64,000 bases of DNA. Source: Oryzias latipes. Its lineage: Eukaryota; Chordata; Actinopteri; Beloniformes; Adrianichthyidae. Where the stretch lies: the NCBI RefSeq assembly GCF_002234675.1, contig NC_019867.2:3118001-3182000 (forward strand), read 5' to 3'. Shown piece after piece: positions 47,301 to 59,300 of the stretch. Numbering within the stretch: the first letter of the stretch is position 1; each line of letters begins with the position of its first letter. The notes under the pieces are model-generated. The model had not been told where the DNA came from and ran no database searches. It was given only the letters and a program-made list of their open reading frames with translations. The position numbers and the translations under genes are program-made.

Positions 47301-50300
47301 TACACATAATCATATGGAACTTATCAATGTGGTAAACACAGAGTTAAACAAAATAAAATTATGGATGGATTACAACATATTATCTTTGAACCTAGATAAA
47401 ACCAAAGTGATGTTTTTTGGAAACGCAAATAAAGAGCTCTCAATTGAAATAAATAATATCTTAATTGAAAGTGTTACAGAAATCCAATTCTTAGGGGTTG
47501 TTATCGATGACAAACTAAAGTCTCAATAAGTATTTCAATCGTAAATAAATCTAAATTATATTAGAATACAACAGTAGATATTTATTGTACTGTTCTTTAA
47601 TACTACCATATTTCACCTACTGTATAGAAATTTGGGGGAATAATTTTAAGCGCTCACTACATCCTCTCTTTCTACTTCAAAAACGTCAGAGTTGTACATA
47701 AAGCCGGATATCTTGATCAAATAAACAATTTATGTTATCAATCTAGACTTTTAAAACTGTATGACCTTGTGGATTTTTACACTGCACAACTTTTATACAG
47801 AGCCAGTGGGAAATCGTTACCATTCAATATCCAAAAACAGTTCTTAGAAAATGAAGGAGGAACAAACTGAGGGGATGTAGGAACTTTAAGATCAAACTGA
47901 TAAGAACCACTAAGAAAAGTTTCTGTGTGTCGGTGTGTGGCACTAAACTTTTGAACGGGTCAAGTAATGAGCTTAAACAATGTTCAAATATCCAAATATT
48001 CTATAGTGTTTATGTAAAATAATTCTAACATCTTCAGAGCTATTGAGGATTTTTGACCAAATCTGATCCATTTGTAAATATGAAAAATTCCTGAAAATAA
48101 ACAAATTGAAATATTGACATATTCTTTATTTTAGTATGACAATAAGTTCATGATTAGACCGTCCAGAAGGTTTGGTGACAGTAGCTTCAGTATCTTCATA
48201 ACTATTGATAACTTTAGTCATGATTCATATCTATTAAAATTTGAAAAAGTATATGCAACAAGATAAAATAAAGATGGACCTTCCGACAAAATATTTATTG
48301 TGACACGAATATACTGACGAGTCTTCATTACCAGTTCATATAAATATAGAAATTTATTCTTTTTTGTGAGATTATTGATTTTTACAGAATGGTGTTTCAC
48401 AGAGTTTGCACTTTGTTGACGGTCCCTTGGCTTGCTGCCCTTTCTGCATTCACAGCTTGAAGCAAACAATTCTGATTAACAGGCAAAAAAAAAAGAAGGT
48501 CTTTTTACTTTAGAAATGCATTTGCGGTTCACTCTCTGAGTTAATACAAAAGGATTGAGATACTTGCTGACACATTTGAACGTTTATCAGAAGAGTTATT
48601 GAGGCCGGAAGTCCTAATCTGTGAAGATCTTTCTAACTTTATCAAACCTCAGCTGCAAGAGAATTTAAAATGATGAATCCATGGTTCGCAAGTGAGACTC
48701 TGGAAAACCAACTCCGACAAGACAAGAAGACGCAGCAGCAGCTGAGTTTCCGCGGAAAAGGAAAGGCCTGTGTTGGAAGATCGACTCGAGGCTGAGCGCA
48801 GCAACTTCCAGCAGATGACAGTGAAAAGCTGTCCATCCTCCCCCCTTTTACTGGGACGCAGCGCCGGCGAGTTACGCCACACTTTGGGACTGCAACTAAA
48901 GCTGGGGCTGACGCGTCTGCTTTCACTGTTCTTTGGAGCCGCACGGCAACGAGACGGACTCTGACGATGACGTAGCTGGAAGCTGGTGTGTTTGATAGAA
49001 ATTAAGCCCAGCTGACTTTGATGGATTTGTGGATGCTGATTGATGACTGAAAAAATGAAAAATAAATCACAACCAACTCAGTTTTGCGCTCGCTGCCTTT
49101 TTAAAACACACACCAGCATGCATGTTTTACTGGTATGTGTTAACGTTAAATACAAAAAAAAAAACACCCATAACTAACTGAAACAGTGCAGTTTAATCCA
49201 GTGCCGTTGTATTGTAAGGAGAGGAGTGTGTTATGGGAAATAATATGGCTTTAATTGCGTGTTTGTGTTTCTGGCAGGTCAGTGCGTGGTGTGACTCTTT
49301 GACTATCACAGTTAAAAATGTCGGCTCTTTGTGTCAAACTTGTTCGCCACCCCTTGTTAGTGTTAGAGGCTTTAAAAAAAAGGCGGATGTAACGTGGATT
49401 AAAACCTTAACCAACGACCCAAGACCAAGGTAAGAAAGTGCGGCTGGTTTTTTTGTGCTGCAAGTTTTTCTCATGTGTAAATCACTGCATTTGTTACCGT
49501 TTTAATCCTTTTAATCCACGTTACAGTCTTTTCTATTAAAGCCCCTAAAAGAAAGTCCTGCCTCGCTGGACATGACATGTAAATTTTAGCTAATCAGATC
49601 AACCAGAAAGGTTACTGCCCCCAAGTGACAAAAACGGCCCCTTAACACTGAGCGTAAATCCTGGTGAGGGCGCAAAAAGGAACTGACCACGCAGGATCCC
49701 CGCTCAGTGATTTGTTTTTTTTTGTTTTTTTAACTTGTCCTGTCCAACAGCTAGGCAGGCAGATGAGAGCTGAGGGCCTCTTGTGTTGGAAATATTTTAC
49801 TTTAACAAGAGGGGTTATTAATCTTCAGACAAACCAAAGGTATGTCTGAATAAACCCCTTTTGTAATTGAGGCCAAACTTTATTAATTTCAATCATGTTT
49901 GAAAATCTTTGGTGTTGGACCGGACGGAAAAGGAAAGAGGGGAAGAAGAGAGAGGGACGTCAGAGAGAGGGGGGGGGTAGGGGGTGATAATAGGGGGGAG
50001 GGGGGGTAAGACCATGAAGCAGCATAAAGCAACAAGTTTACTGGTTGTTTATCATTACGGTACGGTTCAAATGTAGTACAAAAAGGGCGGGGCCTGTCCA
50101 CACACACACTCAAATGTTATCAACACACCTGCTTGCTGCAAAAATGTCCACCTGTCGACAAGTCAACATGTACACAAAACAGACAGTGCCCGCACGCACA
50201 CCCATGCCCCAAAACCAACTAGTGTGAAACACCTCACCCATTCCATCACGCAAACCACTAGTGCAAAGGCGAGCCAACACCCGCGCCCAGGCGAGCGCCC

Positions 50301-53300
50301 ACGCTCCTCCAAAATGGATGGTGGAATGCGAAAAGAAGGAGGGAGAGCCCCGCTCAGTTATAATTGCAGGCCTGCAGTTGTAAAATGCTGGGTCGCTCGG
50401 GTAGTATTGCGCCTCCGCGGTTGTAAGGTTCACTCAATCACTTCCTGAATACGCCCGCTCAGTTGTCTTTACGCCCTTTTACTTTATGGCAGAGATGAAA
50501 CGCCATACACACCGTCACAGCTCTATTCCAAACAGTGCCTGTGATGCGGCAGTAACACGGCAGCAATAAGGGAGTAACAGCACTAACAGGGCTGGTTAAA
50601 CAAACATACCGGTAAAAGTCACTGAGAGCAGCAGTAACTTATACGGGTCTGCACGGCACGCGCCTTCTGTGCACTAAAACCATGGAAGTCTTCCTCCTCA
50701 GTGTAGGATTGGAACTTTAACTTGAAAATAAGCCGCAGGGTTGAAAGCGTGTGACAAAAATAGCGGTTTATAATCCGGAAATTATGATAAATATGTCAGA
50801 ATGGTCGCTTAATGTGTGTATTTTTACTGGATGTTCGAAAAAAATAAATAAATGTTTTGAATTACCACCCATTTTTAAAACAGCAGACCAGAGTCAGCAA
50901 AACAACAAATAATGTCACTTGAAACTATGTCACACTCAAACTTTTTTATGTCAACTTCCTGGTTAACTTCAGCAGTAAACAAAACAAACATTGTTGATTT
51001 GGGCCTTTGACAAGAAATCCTGAACATGCTTTCATGACATTTTGTATTCTATTTTTATTCTAATCTATTTAATCCATTTTATTCTCTGAACATATTTCAG
51101 TAAACTGAACCTCGGTCTTCATCCACACTTAATAAGAGATTTATTTACTTCCCGTGTTTAGTTTATGTCTTTAAAATCCAACATTATTCTCCATTTTGGA
51201 GTGATAATTACATAGCATTAAGTGCCTTTCTACAACACTCCATTAGATCAAACTTCTCTTTTTTTTCAGCTAAAACCGATGCGTTTCAGTGGTAAGGCCC
51301 TCAGATTAGAGTCATTTCAAGACAACGTTGTGGGCAGAAGATGCCAGTTGTGACGGAGAACACCTTCAGAAACCACAATCAGAAAAAGGAAACCAACCAT
51401 CCATCACGTAAGAATCATTAAAAGACCTTTTACTGAAGCAGTGTAGACTCCAGCAACCTACTTTTTTATGTCGACTGGATTGTGTTAAAAACAGAATGAT
51501 AACAATAATAATAATTTATTTATAATGCAGCTTTCATTAAACATTACCTCAAAGTGCTACAACAAGATGTGAGAAAAAAAAGAACACTAAATAAAAATTA
51601 GCCAACTAAACAAAGCTAACTAAAAGCTAAAAAACTAGCACTTAACAATAAGGGTGTGACGGTAACCGCATCACCGTGGTGATGTTTGCTTTTTAATTTT
51701 TTTTTTTTTTTTAGTTCTGCATATGGTGCGTGATTGGAACTATAATCAACACATTTAACACATTCATCTTTGCTGATAATTCACTTTTTCTACTAGTCCT
51801 ATGTGTTCAGACTTCAAAGGTTTCTGGGGGAAACTTTTCATTACTGTTCTCCTTCACTCCGTAACACCAAACATGAACACGCACTGTTAGAGTGCGATAA
51901 ACATCACTACATGTTTTGTTTGGAAACTATTTTGTGCAGCGCAACGTTACGTGTCCGTATAAACAAAGGCGGAGCCTCCTGCCCCGCCTTCTTCATGGGT
52001 GTCAGGCTCACGGCTACTGGAAAGGTGACAAAGTGTCTGCTGTTTGGTATATTACTGGGCAATATATAATATTCTGAGAAGATGTCTGTACCAGAGAGCA
52101 CAGGTGAAGCCTCGCGTGCAGCTGGAGAGCGATCCGCTGCAGAAGAATCAACACGCACCCCCAACACACTTGTGTGCGCTCCTTCCTCCAACACACGCAG
52201 CACGCTGACACACATACACAGTCATTGTACAACACCTATATGGTTAGTTCATTAGGTAGATAGGTAGTAGTGAGTTGTTACTGTTGTTTGTTAATAAAGA
52301 ATACTGCGTTGTAATTGTATTCATTTGCGACGCGGCCACCGGGGGATTTTGTGTTTGGCGGTTAATCGCGACACCGCGCCCCCTGCTGGTTCATCACATC
52401 AAAAATCCCACACCGTCACAGCTCTACTTATTAAAGAGATGCCTTCAAAAGAGCTTTAAAAGAGTTCAGGGTCTGCGATGTTCTGAGATGTAAAGGAATG
52501 GAATCATTAAGACGGTGATGAAGCATGAAGAAATGTGTGTTTGGTTTTATCTTTTGGCACTCCCTTAATCATCCAGATGGTTTTAAATTCCTGCGGTGAG
52601 TGTAAAGGAGTTTCTCCTGTTGAACGGCAAAGGTACAGGAGTGGCGGTTTGATGGAAACTCACCAAAACGTGGTCGAAGCTGAAGGTACTGATGTAATAG
52701 GCAGAGATGTCGCCGTCAGCGAGAGGCTGCGATATCTGGGCGACGATGCCGCATTCATCTGGAAAGATAACACAAAATGAAGGAAAACGATGTCAGAAGA
52801 ACTGAAATGAAACCATTTTCTTTACTTGAATAATCCATAAGGCAAACAAATATGGATATTGCACAGCTTGATAAATTTGTGATATATTGTGCAGGCCTAA
52901 AGGTTTCAAAGAATGCAGGCTGGAAGGTTGGCCCTCAGAACAAAGTCCAGACATCTACAGGCAACAACAGGTCGGTGGAAACCCAGAGAGCTCAGAGTGG
53001 AAGACGAGGACTTTCTTACCAAAACCAAGTGGCTGTCCTCCGATCCGGACCATTCTCCAAAGCTCCCCGGAGGAGCTGGTGAACAGAAGATCAGAAGGAA
53101 ACCTAGAGGAATGAGAGAGAGAAGCTCCACTTCAATCAAATACAATTGATCATGAAATAGTAGAGGTAGAAACACCGACTCGCTTCGAGAACTAGTTCTT
53201 TGTCCTGACAAAACTCCACCAAGACGCTTTTATGTGAGGACTCATCTCTTTGAAGGACTTCACAGCAGTTTGCCGTCAGGCAGGAGAAAGTGAAGAGCCT

Positions 53301-56300
53301 TACTGTCGCTGGGCCTCAGAGTCCATCACCAGGGAGATGTATCCATCGATGAGGGAGAAGGAGAAGAACTTGATGCAGTCCAGCTCCTGGTCTGGAGATT
53401 CTTCTTTCGGACTAAAGGAGGAGAGGAGGACTGTTAAACAGAAACCTTCTTTGGTGACCGTTAAAGAGCTTTGGTGACACATCCATGAGTGGAAAATCTT
53501 TCTTTCACTAGAATTGATGAATAAGGGCAGCATTATTTCCCACCAAAGACTTTTAGACAAGCGTCTCGATGACGGCATCTTTTTCTGCTGCCGCCACACT
53601 AACCACATCTGGGTTGGGGCTTAGCGACGGTCGCACTCCGCCATCCTGTGGCTCAGACAGGTACTGCACGGCTGTGGGGGACGCAGCGTCTCACCTGCTG
53701 GAGTAAAAGAGGACGTCGATGAGCGTGGTGGCGATGGACGGCAGTGTGTCCGGGTCCAGAGACATGACACAGAACTGGTTCGGGGGGATCAGCACCGGGT
53801 GAACTGTCAGTTGGATGGCTGCAAAGGAAAAGGACAGTTACAAGATCATTTCAAAATAAACGCCATCAAATAATATAAATATATCTTTGGATATCAAAAA
53901 GCATTTTTATGCTTAAAAATGACAATTTTAAGGATCTTTTAGAATATTGGAGTAAATTAAAGTGGTTTAAAGGGGAGTCATCGACTTTTTTTTTTTTTTT
54001 AACCAGAAATACAACAGTTTGTGTGTGTTTTAATGTAAATCCATTCTCTTTTAGATGCAATCACAAAAGCTGATTCTGACATAGAAATGCATGGTTTGAA
54101 AACACAGCAAACATACATGTTCTAACCTTTCCATTTGTTATTTTTAAAAATGTTTTGAAAATCGATGACGAAACATGAAGCAAAGACTGTGATGATGCAT
54201 GTTTGAATGCAGACAGCTACCACTGATAAAATGTATCATATATGGAAATGCTGGAACTTCCAAAGTAACTTCGTCATGCTCACTTGGATAAGGAAGTTTT
54301 AGCAAGAAAAAAAAAAAGTAGGAGAAATCTAAAAAAAAAAAAGAAGAAAAAAAGTAGAAAAACTGCAATCCTTCCATGTTTCGTGTTATGACTTGACAAA
54401 CTGCAGCCGGCTCAGATCTGGTCTGAGGAAGCTGCAGAAGAGGCATCAAGCCACTGAGGAGGCTTCTGCACAACATTGACAGCAACCAAAAAGAAATAAA
54501 TGATTGAGCAGTCACACAATCTTTGTGCACCAGATTCTCTTTTCTACAGTTGTAGCTTTTGGAACTTCTACAGAGACCACACGAACTACACCTGCAGGAA
54601 AGAGCAGTTAGTTCCATGTCCGCACACATTTTTTATAACTGATTCTTCGATGGAAAGACCATTAACAACCTTTTACACACAGATTGCTCCCTTCCAGTCT
54701 AAAAGAAGTGTTCCCCTAATTCCTTTAAACCAACTATTGCAACAAAATAAAAGCATGTGATTCGTGCTCAGTGGCTCCAGTCTATGTGCTCAGTTCAGTT
54801 GTTTCTGTGCAACCCTTTGCTGCACAATTTGGCTCAAAAAGCTGAATATTATGAACACACAAAGTGATAAATATTTACTCAACTGTGTGCTTTTAAACCA
54901 TCCATGCACTTTAAATGAAAGACTTTTAAAAACTTATTTTATTTTTCTTTCTAGAAAGGTTCAAACTTTTTTGCAAGCTTTAATCAAACCTCAATCTGGT
55001 AGTTTTAACATTGGTTTGGGGGGAGTTTAGGGAGGGCACAGAGAAGGGCTGACAGTGCTGTACAACCAATCAGGCACTTTCCTTGAATTTACATAAGTAT
55101 TTGCGATTTCTGTTTACATTTTTTCCCAAAAACGTGTGGTCAGCTTCAAACGTTTTTCCCCAAAAATGCATCTGAACTGCATTGTGCACCTTCTTTGCTG
55201 TTCTTCTGAAGGTTGTGTGTCACATCCTGGCAACGCACGGGGACGGACTCTCCCTCCACCTCCTGGTAAATGCTGAATTCTTCCTTTAAGGTGCTGACAA
55301 CCACAGACAGGTCTTTCTCTCTCACCTGTACCCCAATCATTTGAGAGGAAAATTTTAATTACAAAAGATCTGTTTAAAAAAACCAAAAACACTTGAGTTT
55401 AATCATTAAAGTGATTGCTGACACAGGCGTGCGATGCATTTTTGCCCACCTAACATTTCTTGCATGTAATACATCAACCAACTTTGGAGTGTTTGTCAGC
55501 TCTGCTGGGAATTAATTATGTAAAATGCAAACACGGTGAATTCCTTTGTCTGGCAGCAGCTGAAAGACCGTCTGGAGGCATCAAAGGAAAAGTCTTCTGA
55601 ATTAATTTTAAAAAAAGGAGGAAGAGGAGGTCTCTCACCAGGATGAAGTCAGTCTGATATGTGGACAGCATGAATACAGAGACGTGCTGTTGGGCCAGGG
55701 GAGCGATGACCGACTTGGCAATCTTGGTCACGCCGACCGCCTGGGAGCTGCTGGAGACGTTGCCGTTGGAGACCACGTTGAGTGGCAGCCAGGTGGAGCT
55801 CTCAACCTGGAGGTGCTCTGAGGGCTGCAGCTCTGAGGAAGAAGACATCAGTGGCCCAAAGTCAAACCCGTGCCGTGTATCTGAATGGTTTACATTCTAA
55901 AAAAAAATGCACTTAAAATACCAGCAGGGGGCGACTTATGGTCCTGAAAAAAAAATCCAATCAAAAGGGTTTTTGGTGTTTTGTGTTGGTGTTCTCGTAG
56001 CATTTTTCTCATGATGGCGGATATATTGAAAGAAAAAGAAGGTGAAAACTGCTTCCCTGAGGTCAAAGGTCAAACCAATATAGCAATACGCAGATAAAAA
56101 AACAGATTAGAAAACCTAGAAAGGTCAGCTGTGAAGGCACGGCAGTGGAGGAACACTTTGGCTCTAAAACGCTCAAAAATTCAAATTGAAATTAAACGTC
56201 AAATACAATTCTTTGGATGGCAGAATGAAGCTTTTTTCTTCCTACATACTTTACAATAATTCTGATCGTTTGTTATTCATTCAAACTAGTGATATTAATA

Positions 56301-59300
56301 AAATGATGGGTCAAAACCTGCAGATTTTGCATCCTATAAAAATGCTTTTCATGACCTGAAAAATGAAAAGTGGGCAGATTGAAACTGTGGGCTAAACAGC
56401 TGTTTATGGCTTTGTACCATGAAAACTTTGTAGTTTCTGTTTTCTCCTTCAAAGGGCCTCTCTTCTGGTTGGCACATTTCTTTTAAGGACAGCCTCTCAT
56501 TCTACACAGCTTTCACCTCCTAAAATAGGAACTCGGAAGGAGAAAAAGGAGACCGACGCCTGCAGGCGACGCAAGCCTCAACATCTGAATCTGGAGGAAA
56601 GAATCAAGGTAAAAAAAGAGCAAACCGGAAGTGACTTGCATGTCGTCACTTTATGGGTTTTCATTGCCTTTATTTAACAACCAATTTAAAAAAAAAAAAC
56701 TGTCATCCTGTGAAGAAAATGAAAATTGTGCAAAGCACAGTCTGTAGATCACTGCTGCACTTATTAAACCATAAAAACTCTAAAATGAATCACCAGAAGC
56801 AGAGAAACTGTTTCATAAACATTGTATTTGGTTCTCCTTAAATCCTATTTTCACAAAAGATAAACTCATTTTTTTGGAAAACAGTTTAAAATTCTTAGAA
56901 AAATATGTCAAAATACATGTTGCAGAAACTACATCAGTGAATTTCACCCACGGTTTTTACCAGAGCTCCAGTGAGGATGTTGCAGAAATGAACAGTTCAT
57001 CCGTTATCTTTGTTTTCAGAGGCCAATTGAAAGCACTGGCACTTTTGTTATGATGCAGCGTTTTCTGTGATCCTGTTCTTTCAGCGAATCGGGTCACACT
57101 CATCCTGCCTGCAGGACGGGAGGAGGAAGGAAGTGCTGAAAACAAAGCTCGACGTTTTGTGGCCAAATCCAAGAAACGACGAGCAGACGCTCGGGATTTA
57201 GGACGACTCATCTTCAAGTTAAACTTTTTAAGACGTGAATGTAATAAATAAAGAGCAATTTCTCAGCCTATTTCCCATTTTCTTCCTTTATTCCCATTTT
57301 AGGATAAAAAACGAAGCTTCTTTTCTTGTTTGTGGTCAGTGTCGTGATGCTTTAGCGCGCTTCGTTTTCTTTTTTTTCTTTTTTAACCAGCAGTGGGAAC
57401 ATAATGTTGGGGTCCACGGTGACAATCGTGTTTGAAAAAATTACATTTTCAACAAGAAATGTGAAACAGGCTCAGGTATCAAAATCAAGACTTTTTAAGG
57501 CATTTTCAAATGTCATAAATTCAAAGCTTTTAAAAGATCCCGTGTCTCCAATAATAAAGATCTTTTCGTTTGAACAGTATTTTCATGGGGATGAAAAATG
57601 GGGACGTCCCAATCCCATCAGGTAGTTTCAGACTATTGTTTCATCCAGATAAGGGATCGGGTAGTTATTTTATTCTCTTTATTATGATCAGTGCAAAACC
57701 TGCGCAAAATATGGCAAATGTATTGTTAACGCCATATCAAGATGATGTGCAGTAAGAATATCGCAAATCTCTGCAAAAATTGATATAAATTGTTAACTTA
57801 AATGAGCTCAAACAATCTTAAGGCAGCTTGAAGAATTTCACGAATCAAATAAATCCATTAATGCATTTGACCAATCGAATGGACCCGTTACATCATTGAC
57901 CAATCAGATGCAGATCTTTTATGTTAGAAGTTCACCTCCTCTATAGACGAGGGTCTATAGAATAATTTAGTAGTATAATTTAAGTTATGTTGAATTTTAT
58001 TTAGAAAAAAAAAGGACAGGATGTTTTTGGTTTGTTTGCTATTTCTTCATGTATCGCAAGTAATATCGTCATCGCAATATTGATCACTAACATCGCGAGT
58101 TTTCCTCATATCGTGTAGCCCTAATCAGTGCTCTAGATCAGCGATCCCCATCCTTTATTGCGCCACGGACCGGTTTGATGTCTGGCAAAATTCTCACGGA
58201 CCGGTATGTTATTATATGTGGCGGGACACACGCTGCAGCAACGCAGCAATAAAGTCAGAGACATGTGATAAGTCGTACTCTGCACTTTTATTTTGACACG
58301 CTTAGGGCTGCACGATATGAGGAAAACTCGCGATATTGGTAATTAATATTTCGATAACGATATAAATTGCGGTATATAAACAAATAGCAAAAAAAACAAA
58401 AACATCATTTCCATTTCACTGCAACAGTTTAAAAATTATACTCCAAATGACCCTTGTCGACGTAGGAGGCAAACATCAAACATAAAAGGGCTCATCTGAT
58501 TGATCAACAACGTAAACGGGTCCTTCTGATTGGTTAAATGCATAAAAGGATTTATTTCATTTGTTGAATATTTCAAACTGCCATGAGTTTGTTTTAGCAC
58601 ATTTAAGGTAATCATTTATTGCGATTTTTGCCGACTTTTGCGGTATGCATATTGCACAGCTTGATTTCGCGATAACGATAAATTTGCGGTATATTGTGCA
58701 GGCCTAGACACACTAAACATTGTACATCGCACAGGTGTCATCATCCTCTCCACTTCCCTCACTCATGGTGCTAAAAAGAAGTAAACACAACAGGAAGAAA
58801 TAACTAAGGGTGAAACAACATAACTGCCAGATAAAACGACCTGTAGGCAAAAAGAAACACCCGTGCTCAACCCTATCTTGACCAAAGCAGACAAAGGGGA
58901 TTGATTTAATTCCATGTGCTGCCAGCTCCGACAGTAACCCCTGCAGCCTGCGGAACTCTGACAGCAGACCAAACGTGCACGTGACCGACACTACAGTACA
59001 ACAAAATAATAAATGACCTGCATGAAAACTGTGGTATGTTCTAAACATAATAAACACGTATTATGACATGAGCAACGTCCTCTCTGCACGCAACACTCTT
59101 TGGTCGCTATTGTTATAACATTTAAACATGCCTTCAAAATAAGTGCATGGAAAATCCAACTCACCACAATGCTGAATGGTTGGAGGGAATCTCCCGTTGG
59201 GATAAATCCGTATTTTAAGTAGGACTCCTGATACTGTCTATTAAATGTAGCTTTCTTTTTTTGGAAGTGGAAGGCTCCTCTTCTGTCTCGTATCTGGGCA

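Noticed and set aside
51803-52235. Several frames on both strands
   Set aside because: They lie wholly inside a hAT-type MITE with no transposase similarity.
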